Shown piece by piece: positions 26,577 to 35,346 of a stretch of DNA of 64,000 bases. Made by a program: the position numbers and the translations under genes. This DNA is from JANXLS01 sp035308565 (GTDB lineage Bacteria; Planctomycetota; SZUA-567; H5-PLA8), in assembly GCA_035308565.1 (NCBI GenBank), contig DATGGK010000241.1, positions 6,579 to 70,578 on the forward strand, read 5' to 3'. The notes beneath the pieces are model-generated. The model did not search any database and was not told where the DNA came from. It was given only the letters and a program-made list of their open reading frames with translations. Every line of letters begins with the position of its first letter. The first letter of the stretch is position 1.

Positions 26577-27997
26577 GGCTTCACCACCATCAATTTCGCC
26601 TCGCTGAATTCGCGAATTACGATGGCCAATCCTTCGCGGCCGAATCCGGAATCCTTCACGCCGCCGTACACACTCGAATCGAGCCGAAAGGTCGTGGGCA
26701 CATTTACGAGCACGGCGCCGCATTCAAGCTGGCGGTACGCGAGTTCGGCATTTCGCAGCGATTGCGTGAAGACGCTCGCCTGCAAGCCGTACTTCGTGGC
26801 GTTCGCGCGCGCGATGCCTTCTTCAAAATCTTTGACGACATCGAACGTCACGACCGGCCCAAAGACTTCTTCGCAGGCGACGGATTGGTCCGGCGGCACG
26901 GCTTCAAGCAGCCACGGCGTGATCTGCTTCTCGCCGCGCCGTTCACCGCGAACCAGCACGTTCGCGCCGGCGGCGATCGCGGCATCGACCCACGCTTGGA
27001 CACGGTCGGCGGAGGCTTTGTCGATCAGCGGCCCGACGAGCGCGTTTTCGTCGGACGGTTTGTCGCTCACGCCGACGCCGCGCAGAATTCTTTCGGCAAG
27101 CTTGCGTTCGAATTCGTCGGCGACGGCGCGGTGGACAAAGACGCGCTGCGTTTTGATGCAGACCTGGCCGGCGTAGACGTAGCCGGCGTTGGCGATGGCC
27201 GCGACGGCTGCGTCGAGATCGGCGCTTTGATCGACGATGGCGGCGGCGTTGCCGCCCAACTCGAGCAGCACTTTCTGGCGTTGCAGCGCGCCCTGCTTGA
27301 TCGCCCAACCCGCGCGTGCGGAACCGGTGAATGAGACTGCGGCGAATTCGGGGCACGCGCACAGCGCTTTGCCCAATTCAGGGCCGCCTGGAAGCACGTG
27401 CAGCGACGCGGGCGGCAAGCCGCTTTTGAAAACGATCTCGGCAAGCATCAACGCGGCGCGCGGCGCCTGCTGCGGCGGCTTGATCACGATCGGACATCCG
27501 GCAGCGAGCGCGGGCGCGACTTTATGCGCGACGAGATTGATTGGAAAATTAAATGGTGTGATGCCCAGAATCGGGCCGATCGGAAAATACTCGACGCGCC
27601 CGCTCATCCCCGCGCCCTGCGTTTCGCGGTCGGGATAAACGATGTCGCCAGGCGTGCGCAGCGCTTCTTCGGCGGCCCACAAGAAAGTTTTGACCGCGCG
27701 CTGCACTTCACCGTGCGACAGCGCCATCGGCTTCCCCGCTTCGTGACAGATTTCCAGTGCAATGCGCGCAGCGTTCTTCGAAATCTCGTCCGAAATCTTG
27801 CGCAGCGCTTCCGAGCGTTTGAAGCGCGTCATCGCGCGCAATTCAGGAAAGACTCGCGCCGCTGCACGCGCGGCGACGCGCGCTTGTTCCGGACTCACGG
27901 CGGGCGCGGGTTCGCATTGGACGCCGGGCCACGGCGAAGTGATGGTCAGGAGAGCGGGAGTTTCGACGAACTGGCCGTCGAGCAGGAACGTGCTCAT
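26573..27997 (-). CDS. NAD(P)-dependent aldehyde dehydrogenase
   Basis: 474 residues from ATG 27997; a GTG at 28018 is also possible but has no better ribosome site. Family hallmarks: FNFPINLVAHKVAPALAAGC (cofactor fold), SFTGSARAGW, the general base Glu in LLELGGNAA near 247 and the catalytic Cys in AGQVCIKTQ near 278, then EEVFGPV near 380. It oxidises an aldehyde to the acid. The closest recognisable types are lactaldehyde and succinate-semialdehyde dehydrogenases; the actual substrate cannot be read from sequence. A GNAT protein is coupled downstream. Confidence 0.88.
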   Translation of the reverse strand: MSTFLLDGQFVETPALLTITSPWPGVQCEPAPAVSPEQARVAARAAARVFPELRAMTRFKRSEALRKISDEISKNAARIALEICHEAGKPMALSHGEVQRAVKTFLWAAEEALRTPGDIVYPDRETQGAGMSGRVEYFPIGPILGITPFNFPINLVAHKVAPALAAGCPIVIKPPQQAPRAALMLAEIVFKSGLPPASLHVLPGGPELGKALCACPEFAAVSFTGSARAGWAIKQGALQRQKVLLELGGNAAAIVDQSADLDAAVAAIANAGYVYAGQVCIKTQRVFVHRAVADEFERKLAERILRGVGVSDKPSDENALVGPLIDKASADRVQAWVDAAIAAGANVLVRGERRGEKQITPWLLEAVPPDQSVACEEVFGPVVTFDVVKDFEEGIARANATKYGLQASVFTQSLRNAELAYRQLECGAVLVNVPTTFRLDSSVYGGVKDSGFGREGLAIVIREFSEAKLMVVKP

Positions 27998-28029
27998 GGA
28001 TTCAATCGTAGCGAACACGAAATTGGCAG

Positions 28030-28293
28030 CAAGGAAAACCAGTTCGAGATCGCGGCGTCAGAGGCAAGGTGGCAGTTCAACTCCAACGGAGTTGCGTCTG
28101 ATTGCGGACAGGACTGCGGAGCATCGTTCGACCATTCGGACGCAACGCCTTTGGCGTTGAAAGACAACTCTGTGCATGTTTCCCAGGGTAGCGTCGAGTA
28201 CGACGCAACCCTGGGCTTTGGTATGCAACGCCGTTGGCGTTGAACGTCGGCGTCTTGCTTCGCAAGATGAACGTGCAGGCGGGACGCCTGCAC
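28030..28293. repeat. Intergenic repeat cluster with a GTGCAGGC hairpin
   Basis: Between the LptD gene and the dehydrogenase start, related palindromic words CAACTCC/GGAGTTG, CAACGCC/GGCGTTG (twice) and a CCAGGGTnnnGTnnnACnnnACCCTGG-like patch occur in sequence. A perfect hairpin, GTGCAGGC-GGGAC-GCCTGCAC, occupies 28273-28293. No gene is supported in this interval. Confidence 0.6.
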
Positions 28294-28299
28294 CACGGA

Positions 28300-31200
28300 T
28301 TACCGTTCGCGAACGCTGGTCGGCATGCTGGCGGGGGTGGTCCAGTCGTCGGCATCGACCGGCACTTTCTTCGGCGGCTTCGGCGCGGGCGCAGGGGCTT
28401 TGGCCACATCGACGGTTTCGCCGTTTTTCTGATCGGTTTGCGACGTGGGTTCCGGCGGCGCGGGAACGTCCCCGCCCTGTGATTTGTTCTTCAGCCGCTG
28501 CTTGCGCAGGATTTGGAATGGATCGAAGTTGCGCGATTCCGGCTCTTCAAAATCACCGTTGACCTGCGACGGATTCACCAGATTATCGTTTTCAGGGAGA
28601 ATCAAATTGCGCGAAACGATCGTCGGGCGCACGGCGGCAAAGAAGCCGTGGTCGTTGAGGTTTTTGTCCACGGAATAAATGAGCGAGGCGTCGAAAGGAC
28701 CGTAGTGCCGCGTGATTTCCCAACGCTCCAACTGGCGGCCTCTGATCAGGGACAGCGATTTCTTCTTCTCGAAAACCTGCTCGTAGCCGAAGGCCCAGCG
28801 ATCGCTGAGTTCGTATTGCACCTGGACGCGATATTGGTCCGAACCGGTAATCGCGCGGTCGGTGTTGGTGTAATTAAAGCGTTCGTCAAAGTGCAGGCGC
28901 CAGCGGTCGTGCGGGTCGATGGTGATGCCGTAGTTCGACGTTTCGTCGCGGTATTTTTGCGGGTCGATGCCGACGCCGCCGTCGAAGCGGACGACGTCGA
29001 GCACGCGCAGGAAGCCCTGCATCCGCAGCAGTCCAAACGTGTCGCCGCTCAAGACGCGCTCGCGGTCGGTTTTGGCGGGATAAACGTCAAGAGCCGTGTC
29101 GAACCCGGCTACACTGATGGTCCGCTCCGGGTCGCCTTCGACTTTTCCGGCGCGATGAGTCTGCGCGGTCTGATCCAGCGAGAACGTGATGACATTGTTG
29201 CGGATCAAATCGTCGTACTGATCGAAATCCAAAATCATGGCCGGGTCTTTGTACGTGTTGCTCACACCCGCGTAGCTTATTTTCGGTTCGACGACGTGGC
29301 GGAAACCATCAATGCCTAGTTCTTCATTTTTCAAATCGCAGAACGTGCCGTAGAAGCGCGAGTCGATATCGAAGCCATACTCGGCCGCGCCCTGCGCCGT
29401 GGATTTGCCGTCGATGCGCGTGGAAGCGGGGTTCTCATTGAAGCGCGAATTGTCGTAGAGCGCCTGCTGCGTGCCAATATAAGGAGTGACCGTCGCTATG
29501 CACAGATCGACAGGCCGCTGGAATTTGAGCCATCCCGCGAGGCGGTCCGTGTCGAAATCGGGCTGATCGTAAATGGCCTTCTCGAAATAGCGCTTGATGT
29601 GCGTGCCCTGCATTTCGCCCGACACCAAGATGCCGTAGCCGATGTTGGTCGGAATCTGAGTGTAGGTCATTGCCGGCTCGTAGCCGGTAAACGTGCCGTA
29701 GTCGACGGGGCTGCGCGGCGGCGAACTGTCGAACTTCTCCGGGTCGGTGCGGTAGAGCAATTCGAAGGACCAATCCTCGCTTGCTTTGCGCATCGAGAGC
29801 AGCGCTTCGGACTGGTTATCCTGATTGTAATTCCGCGGGAAAAACTCGAGATTGAAATCGCGGTCCGATTGGCGCTCGTACACAGCGTCAAAATAGACGT
29901 TCTCAAAGCCGAGCACGCGCTTGATGGGAATGTGTTCGTTGAGTTCAACCAACCCGCGCACTTCGTTTTCGTGCGGATCGATGGCGAAGGACGGCGGGCC
30001 GGCGTTGTCCAACAAGCGGCGTTTCAAGAAAAGCAGGTTCGCGTCAAACTGAATGCGCGGAAAACCGTCGATTTTCGGCTGAATGCGCCGTTCCAGATCG
30101 TGCCGCGCGCGGGCCACGGCATCCTCGTCGCTGATCTGAAATTCATCCTCGCCATAGGTGCGAATGTGGCCGGACCCGTATTCGTAATAGAGCCTATCCG
30201 TACCGCAGCCCGGCACTTGATAGCCTTGTGTCTGCCATGCCAATTCCAAGCCCAGCGCCGGGCCGCGCTTCCAGCGCTCGTCCACGTCGATGTACACGTG
30301 TGTCAGCTCGAAATTCCTGGTCATGACTTCTTTGCCGTCGGTGCTCTGCCCCATGCCGTAGCCGATGCGCAGCAATCCATAATTGCCCCAACGTCCTGAA
30401 CTGCCCTGGTTGAACGAGAAGTACTCGCGCTTCTTGGACAGGTCATACGTAATGGTGGGGAATTTGAAAAGATTGAATCCGAAGATTTGAATCTGCGCGC
30501 CCTTTGCGATTACTTTTTCGGGCTGCAGCACGGTTTTGCCCGGAGTCGTCGGATCGGGCACTTCCATCATGTAAAAATCCAGCGACTCGGCCTTCACGCC
30601 ATAGATCGGGTGCACCATTTCGTCATTGCTGATGAACGTGTTTTCGCCGGTCAGGTGCAGCGGGCTGTGGCGGATGAATTTCTCCGCATGCATCATCATG
30701 CTGGTGCGCGCCTGCGGGTCGCTGTCCACTTCGTACACGCCATAGGGATCGCGCGCCCTGAATACCAACTCCTCGCCCGGCGCGGTGGCGGCGGGATGCT
30801 TGTTGACCGCGGACAGATCGTCTCTGTGCAGCCCCGGGTCTTCCGGAAGTCCAATTTTATTGCGGTTGCCCCTCTTCGTGCTCGATCCGGATCCTGATGC
30901 ATTTTGCGGGGCAACAATCCGCATCGCCGAATCCACCATGTAACCGGTGCCGCTGTCCACATCCATGTAGGCCGCCGTGGCCTCCATCGTCGATTCGCCG
31001 ATCTTGAGGATGCAATGGCCTTCGGCGTACATTTCGTTGGTTTCGCGATAAAAGACGATGTTGTCGGCTTCGCATTTAATCCCGCCGGCGAAACGAATCC
31101 ACGCGCTGCCCGACAGCACGACCGCGGATTTCACGTCGAGGAACGACTGCTTGGTCGCGGACCAATCCACGTCGTCCATGCTCATCTTCAGCGGATTATT

Positions 31201-31317
31201 GTCGGGAGCGGTTTTTGGCGCGGGCTTCGGCGCGTCGCCGGCGACGGCACGCCCCAGAAGAACGGCCAGCGCAAGCGCCAATGTCAGACGACAGGTGTTT
31301 CGCGCGAGATTGATCAT
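28300..31317 (-). CDS. lptD: LptD-like LPS-assembly outer-membrane protein
   Basis: 1005 residues from ATG 31317 with a signal peptide ending near AVAGDA. Residues about 45-110 form an OstA/LptA-type jelly-roll (KCEADNIVFYRETNEMYAEG), which receives LPS from the periplasmic bridge, and the C-terminal two thirds show the alternating pattern of a large outer-membrane beta-barrel with the LptD-like RWRLHFDERFNYTN and QVQYELSDRWAFGYE strands. The last ~70 residues are a Pro/Ala/Lys-rich tail that is unusual for LptD. No lptE or other lpt gene is nearby. It indicates a true outer membrane in this organism. Confidence 0.75.
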   Translation of the reverse strand: MINLARNTCRLTLALALAVLLGRAVAGDAPKPAPKTAPDNNPLKMSMDDVDWSATKQSFLDVKSAVVLSGSAWIRFAGGIKCEADNIVFYRETNEMYAEGHCILKIGESTMEATAAYMDVDSGTGYMVDSAMRIVAPQNASGSGSSTKRGNRNKIGLPEDPGLHRDDLSAVNKHPAATAPGEELVFRARDPYGVYEVDSDPQARTSMMMHAEKFIRHSPLHLTGENTFISNDEMVHPIYGVKAESLDFYMMEVPDPTTPGKTVLQPEKVIAKGAQIQIFGFNLFKFPTITYDLSKKREYFSFNQGSSGRWGNYGLLRIGYGMGQSTDGKEVMTRNFELTHVYIDVDERWKRGPALGLELAWQTQGYQVPGCGTDRLYYEYGSGHIRTYGEDEFQISDEDAVARARHDLERRIQPKIDGFPRIQFDANLLFLKRRLLDNAGPPSFAIDPHENEVRGLVELNEHIPIKRVLGFENVYFDAVYERQSDRDFNLEFFPRNYNQDNQSEALLSMRKASEDWSFELLYRTDPEKFDSSPPRSPVDYGTFTGYEPAMTYTQIPTNIGYGILVSGEMQGTHIKRYFEKAIYDQPDFDTDRLAGWLKFQRPVDLCIATVTPYIGTQQALYDNSRFNENPASTRIDGKSTAQGAAEYGFDIDSRFYGTFCDLKNEELGIDGFRHVVEPKISYAGVSNTYKDPAMILDFDQYDDLIRNNVITFSLDQTAQTHRAGKVEGDPERTISVAGFDTALDVYPAKTDRERVLSGDTFGLLRMQGFLRVLDVVRFDGGVGIDPQKYRDETSNYGITIDPHDRWRLHFDERFNYTNTDRAITGSDQYRVQVQYELSDRWAFGYEQVFEKKKSLSLIRGRQLERWEITRHYGPFDASLIYSVDKNLNDHGFFAAVRPTIVSRNLILPENDNLVNPSQVNGDFEEPESRNFDPFQILRKQRLKNKSQGGDVPAPPEPTSQTDQKNGETVDVAKAPAPAPKPPKKVPVDADDWTTPASMPTSVRER

Positions 31318-31598
31318 GAGCGGGCTTATGGTAACGGCTCCCGGCCAAATTGCAAGGTTGACTGTCATCTATATCGGAAGAATCGTTGTCGGAATTCAAT
31401 AGAAGGACTCGCCTAAACGCATTGCCTTCAAGGAGAAGAACCGCAATTGTGCAGCGGGATCGCCGAAATCTCTTCTGAATTTGTAAGGATATCCGTCGCG
31501 AGGCGAGTTAAAATAAGCAGCGTGTTGCCGGTTTGGACACCAGTTTGGCGTGTATGTGACGATGAAGCTGCTCTCGGAATGTCGAAGGAATCTTGCTC

Positions 31599-32330
31599 AT
31601 GTCCAGGTCGGCGCGCGATATACGCGAAGCTCTCGCAAGGAAAATCAAAGACGAAATCTCCGGCCCCGCGTTGCTGCGCATGATCGCCGAATACGACGCG
31701 TGGATGGTGCCGAATTCGTTCGTCAATGTGGGCAACCCGCCGCAGCAATACGCGGTCATGTTCACCGACGAAGAAGCGTATAAACTCGCGCAGGACCAGT
31801 TCGGCGACAAAAACGTTCCGCTCGAATATTTGCAGATTCCCGGCAGCCGGATCCTCGCGATGCTGGCCGGTTCGGTGGACAGCATCAGCATCAATCCGTG
31901 TTCGGAAGATTCGATCGCGTTTCCAAAGCATTTGCTTCCCGAACTCGTCAAATGGGGCCAGGCCATCGAAGTGGAACGCACCCTTTATAGTGTCCTGCAC
32001 GACGACCAAGGCTGGCAGACGATTAAAAATTACGACAGCTATTACGTGCCGATCAAACAGACTTCCGAAGGCACTTACGCGCCGCTGCCCGCGCCCGACA
32101 GCAAGGGCCGCAATTTGCTGGCGGTCTTCACGTTCAGCGACGCGCTCAACGCTTATGTGCTCGACCAGCACGAGGGCGTGCCGGTGGATGTCACCATCTA
32201 CAGCGGCGGGAACCTGTGCAAATGGATCGTCGATTCCAATTGCGACGGCGTGGTCTTCAATTGCTGCGGCCCGGGGCGGCCGGCGGCGTTCGCGAAGGAA
32301 TTCGCGAAAGAAGTGCTGAGTTACGCGTAA
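31599..32330 (+). CDS. SseB-like protein, copy 1
   Basis: 243 residues from ATG 31599 with GAAGGAA upstream. The C-terminal half resembles the SseB fold: LLAVFTFSDALNAYVLDQ, then a GGNLCKWIVDSNCDGVVFNCCGPG end, where the family has dG-x-x-x-N-p-x-x-p. The N-terminal half looks like a second, diverged copy of the same fold (QQYAVMFTDEEAYKLAQDQF). It is cytosolic, with no signal or membrane segment. It is a paralogue of the gene at 62576. The function is unknown; SseB-like domains occur as accessory proteins in many bacteria. Confidence 0.6.
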   Translation: MSRSARDIREALARKIKDEISGPALLRMIAEYDAWMVPNSFVNVGNPPQQYAVMFTDEEAYKLAQDQFGDKNVPLEYLQIPGSRILAMLAGSVDSISINPCSEDSIAFPKHLLPELVKWGQAIEVERTLYSVLHDDQGWQTIKNYDSYYVPIKQTSEGTYAPLPAPDSKGRNLLAVFTFSDALNAYVLDQHEGVPVDVTIYSGGNLCKWIVDSNCDGVVFNCCGPGRPAAFAKEFAKEVLSYA

Positions 32331-32340
32331 TGCATTGTGG

Positions 32341-32359
32341 TGCAGGCGGCCCGCCTGCA
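32341..32359. repeat. REP-like palindrome between SseB-like gene and proB
   Basis: TGCAGGCGGCCCGCCTGCA is a perfect 9-bp inverted repeat around one base. It has the same outer stem as the hairpin at 28273. Confidence 0.65.
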
Positions 32360-32405
32360 GAAGTCCAACTGGAATTCGCGCGCTCATTCCATAACATGTG
32401 CTGCA

Positions 32406-33560
32406 ATGAGTTCCGAAATTGCAGGCGAATCCAGTCGCGCCGCGATCACGCGCGCGCGCCGCATCATCGTCAAAGTCGGTACGGCGCTGCTGACCGGCGA
32501 GACCACGCGCGTCAACCAGCGCTTCATTGCGCGGCTGTGCCAAGGGGTCAATGAGCTTTGGAAGCAGGGGCGCGAGACGGCGATTGTCACGTCGGGCGCG
32601 ATTGGCGCTGGCTGCGGGGTGCTTGGCTATAAGGAGAAACCAACGTCGTTGTCGGAACGGCAGGCTTGCGCGGCGGCGGGGCAGGTTGAGTTGATGAAGA
32701 TTTACGCGCAGGCGTTCAAGCGCGTGAAGCCGGCGCGGGCGGTGGGGCAACTGCTGCTGACGCGCGACACGCTGATTTCGCGGCGGCGCTATTTGAATTC
32801 GCGCAACACGATGATGACGCTGTTCCAGCGCAGCGCGGTGCCCATTGTTAATGAAAACGACACGATCAGCGTCGAGGAAATCCGTTTCGGCGACAACGAT
32901 AATCTTTCGGCGCTGGTCGCGGGGATTGCCGAATCGGATCTGCTGATCATTTTGACGGACGTGGGCGGATTAATGGATTGCGACCCGCGCGCGAATCCGA
33001 AAGCGAAACTGATCCCGACCGTCGCGGAACTTACGCCGCAAATCGAGGCGATGGCGCGGCCGACGGGATCGTTTCTGGGCACCGGCGGGATGGTGAGCAA
33101 ATTGCAGGCGGCGCGGATTGCAATGGCGTCGGGGTTTGGATTGGTGCTGGCGGATGGGCACGATCCCGAGATTCTGCTGGACATCGTTGCGGGAAAAAAT
33201 GTCGGTACGTATTTCAAACCGCGCGCCGAACGCATCAGCGCGCGCAAACATTGGCTGGCGTTCACGTCGCATCCGAAAGGCGCGATCGTCGTCGATGCCG
33301 GCGCGCGCGCGGCGTTGAAAACGGGCGGAAAGAGTTTGCTGCCCTCGGGGATCGTGGACGTGCTGGGACAGTTCAAAGCGAACGAATTGGTGTCGCTGGT
33401 TTGCGAAAATGCGGAGTTCGCGCGCGGGCTGTCGAATTTTTCGAGCATCGACACGCACAAAATTCGCGGTAAGAAGTCGGCTCAGATTAAGGGGCTGCTC
33501 GAGGCGGATTCGACGAGCGGAGTGGAGTCGGTGCATCGGGATAATCTGGTGATTTTGTGA
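32406..33560 (+). CDS. proB: Glutamate 5-kinase with PUA domain
   Basis: 384 residues from ATG 32406; an upstream in-frame GTG would translate the palindrome. It phosphorylates glutamate in the first step of proline synthesis. The amino-acid-kinase domain is clear: IIVKVGTALLTG (nucleotide loop), AIVTSGAIGAG, and IVNENDTISVEEIRFGDNDN, where substrate and Mg bind. A C-terminal PUA domain starts near 275 (KGAIVVDAGARAALKTGGKS). The usual partner proA is not in the window. Carbonic anhydrase follows with a GTGA overlap, so they share a transcript. Confidence 0.93.
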   Translation: MSSEIAGESSRAAITRARRIIVKVGTALLTGETTRVNQRFIARLCQGVNELWKQGRETAIVTSGAIGAGCGVLGYKEKPTSLSERQACAAAGQVELMKIYAQAFKRVKPARAVGQLLLTRDTLISRRRYLNSRNTMMTLFQRSAVPIVNENDTISVEEIRFGDNDNLSALVAGIAESDLLIILTDVGGLMDCDPRANPKAKLIPTVAELTPQIEAMARPTGSFLGTGGMVSKLQAARIAMASGFGLVLADGHDPEILLDIVAGKNVGTYFKPRAERISARKHWLAFTSHPKGAIVVDAGARAALKTGGKSLLPSGIVDVLGQFKANELVSLVCENAEFARGLSNFSSIDTHKIRGKKSAQIKGLLEADSTSGVESVHRDNLVIL

Positions 33561-34243
33561 GCGCTGAAATCAAACAACTTTTCGAGAACAATCGCGCGTG
33601 GGCGGCGCAGATCAAAGCGAGCGATCCGCATTTTTTCTCGGCGCTCGCCAAAATCCAGCAGCCGCGCTACCTGTGGATTGGCTGCGCGGACAGCCGCGTG
33701 CCGGCCAACGAAATCGTGGGGTTAAAGCCGGGCGAGGTCTTCGTGCACCGCAACGTCGGAAACCTAGTCGTGCACACGGACCTCAATTGTCTGTCGGTGA
33801 TTCAATTCGCGGTCGATGTGTTGAAGGTTGAGCACATCGTCGTCACGGGCCATTACGGCTGCGGCGGCGTGACTGCGGCAATGCAGAACAAACGCATCGG
33901 ACTGTGCGACAACTGGCTGCGGCACATCAAGGACGTGAAGAACAAACATCGCGCGATTCTGGAGCGCTGCCAGCCGGTCGAGCGCGCATCGCGCTTGTGC
34001 GAACTGAACGTGATCGAGCAAGTGCTGCATGTGTGCGAGACGACGGTGGTGCAGGACGCGTGGGCGCGCCGCCAGCCCGTGCAAGTGAACGGCTGGATTT
34101 ATTCGCTGGAAGACGGATTGCTGCAGGATTTGGGTGTGGCGACGCGCTATCCGGAGACGGTTTGGGACAATTACGAATGCGCGCTGAAGAATTTGGAGGA
34201 TGAGGCGTGGCGGTTTGGGAAGTTGAGGGCTGAGCCGGAATGA
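33557..34243 (+). CDS. can: Beta-class carbonic anhydrase
   Basis: 228 residues from a GTG that overlaps the proB stop (GTGA). It interconverts CO2 and bicarbonate in the cytoplasm. Zinc ligands are Cys43 (WIGCADSR), His99 and Cys102 (GHYGCGG), and the Asp45/Arg47 dyad is intact. The length and the PFFSRL-like N-terminus match the E. coli Can / plant type. Bicarbonate supply would suit the PEP carboxykinase encoded at 41645, but the two are not in an operon. Confidence 0.93.
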   Translation: MSAEIKQLFENNRAWAAQIKASDPHFFSALAKIQQPRYLWIGCADSRVPANEIVGLKPGEVFVHRNVGNLVVHTDLNCLSVIQFAVDVLKVEHIVVTGHYGCGGVTAAMQNKRIGLCDNWLRHIKDVKNKHRAILERCQPVERASRLCELNVIEQVLHVCETTVVQDAWARRQPVQVNGWIYSLEDGLLQDLGVATRYPETVWDNYECALKNLEDEAWRFGKLRAEPE

Positions 34244-34295
34244 TCTCACGCAGAGGCGCAAAGGCGCAGTGGAAGGCGCGGAGAGGGAACGCAGG

Positions 34296-34553
34296 TTAAT
34301 AATGGTAACGGCAGGTGAGGATTCGAATTTTCGTGTCGGAGACTTGATATACCAAGCGGTGCTCGTCGTCGATGCGGCGCGACCAGCAGCCAGCGAGTTC
34401 GTGCTTAAGCGGTTCGGGTTTTCCCATCCCTTGAAACGGACTGGATCGGACTTCTTGAATGAGTCTGATGGTCTTCAACGCTTTTTTGCGGTCGTGGTTG
34501 ACCCACCATTCCAAGTCATCGAAGCCCGCGGAGTCAAATTCCAAGCTTCGCAC
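34296..34553 (-). CDS. yoeB: YoeB/Txe-family mRNA interferase toxin
   Basis: 85 residues from GTG 34553. The C-terminal half carries the family signature: PFQGMGKPEPLK, SRRIDDEHRLVYQV and CRYHY at the end, including the catalytic Glu, Arg and His positions of YoeB. The protein cleaves mRNA at the ribosome when free of antitoxin. It overlaps the upstream antitoxin gene by 20 bases, the usual antitoxin-first order. The pair is enclosed by 19-bp inverted repeats. Confidence 0.85.
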   Translation of the reverse strand: MRSLEFDSAGFDDLEWWVNHDRKKALKTIRLIQEVRSSPFQGMGKPEPLKHELAGCWSRRIDDEHRLVYQVSDTKIRILTCRYHY

Positions 34554-34746
34554 GCGCGTCCTCCAAGGAGATTCCGCTCGTTCGCTTCATGGCTTCAAGG
34601 AGGCGCTTTTTCATGGCGGGGCTTCTGAGCAGGTACGCGGTTTCTTTTTCGGATTCGAGTTCCCGCCACAATGCGATCGGGATAATGACGCCGGTAGCTT
34701 TTCCTTTTTCGTTGGAGATGAATTGGATTTGCTTCGTTGCGGGCAT
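34534..34746 (-). CDS. YefM/Phd-like antitoxin of the YoeB pair
   Basis: 70 residues. The N-terminal half (QFISNEKGKATGVIIPIALW) is a short beta-strand DNA-binding region of the Phd/YefM kind, followed by helices ETAYLLRSPAMKKRLLEAM and a C-terminal toxin-binding tail. It would neutralise the toxin and autoregulate the operon. Family placement rests on the position next to YoeB and on the overall pattern; it is shorter than YefM. Confidence 0.7.
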   Translation of the reverse strand: MPATKQIQFISNEKGKATGVIIPIALWRELESEKETAYLLRSPAMKKRLLEAMKRTSGISLEDARAKLGI

Positions 34747-34881
34747 ACGCTGTTCCTCGATGGAGTTGCGGAATTGAATGTATGGGCTGAAATCGTGATG
34801 TCAAAGTTACTTTTTGTTGCGCGGAAAAGTTGAATTCTCCGCGCCTTTGCGCCTCTGCGAGAGAAGAATTTGGAGAGGACC

Positions 34882-35343
34882 GTGAGCAAAACCGAAGCGC
34901 GCCCGAAAGTGACCATCTTCTGCGACGGCGGATGCAAGCCGAATCCGGGCGCGGGGGCTTGGGCGGCGATTTTGCAATTTGGCGACAAAGAGAAGGAGCT
35001 TACCGGCGGCGAGGCGGAGACGACCAACAACCGCATGGAGTTGACGGCGGTGACGAAGGCGCTGGAGGAATTGAAGGTGCCGTGCGACGTGACGGTGGTC
35101 ACGGACAGCGAGTATCTGGCGAACGCGTTTCGGCAAAAGTGGATTGAGAGTTGGAAACGCAAGGGATGGATCAACAGCCAGAAGCAACCGGTGAAGAACA
35201 AAGATTTGTGGGTCGAACTGGACGCACTGGTGGCGAAGCATCACGTGACGTGGGAATGGACGCGCGGGCATTCCGGGCATTGGGAGAACGAGCGCTGCGA
35301 TGAGCTGGCGACGCAGACGCGGATACGGATGTTTGGGCATTGA
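34882..35343 (+). CDS. rnhA: Ribonuclease HI
   Basis: 153 residues from GTG 34882, preceded by GGAGAGGA; a TTG twelve bases upstream overlaps that ribosome site and is less likely. It degrades RNA in RNA-DNA hybrids. The active-site residues are all present: Asp15 (FCDGG), Glu53 (NRMEL), Asp75 (TDSEYL), His130 (RGHSGHWENERCDELA) and Asp140. The basic handle region, with WKRKGWINSQKQPVKNKDLW, is retained as in E. coli. The next gene begins three bases after its stop. Confidence 0.93.
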   Translation: MSKTEARPKVTIFCDGGCKPNPGAGAWAAILQFGDKEKELTGGEAETTNNRMELTAVTKALEELKVPCDVTVVTDSEYLANAFRQKWIESWKRKGWINSQKQPVKNKDLWVELDALVAKHHVTWEWTRGHSGHWENERCDELATQTRIRMFGH

Positions 35344-35346
35344 ACG

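Larger units (their letters stand above)
34249..34859. repeat. Perfect 19-bp inverted repeats bracketing the YoeB TA pair
   Basis: CGCAGAGGCGCAAAGGCGC at 34249-34267 and its exact reverse complement at 34841-34859 enclose the toxin and antitoxin genes. Both are preceded on the outside by a CTCA/CTCT-like extension. The word is itself built from a 9-base near-repeat (GCAGAGGC, GCAAAGGC) and is a common kind of intergenic repeat in bacterial genomes. Confidence 0.75.

Noticed and set aside
25152..27176. Long plus-strand ORF of 674 codons opposite the CLC and dehydrogenase genes
   Set aside because: It is the antisense shadow of two clear minus-strand genes; its protein is Arg/Ala/Gln-rich without domains and crosses two gene boundaries.
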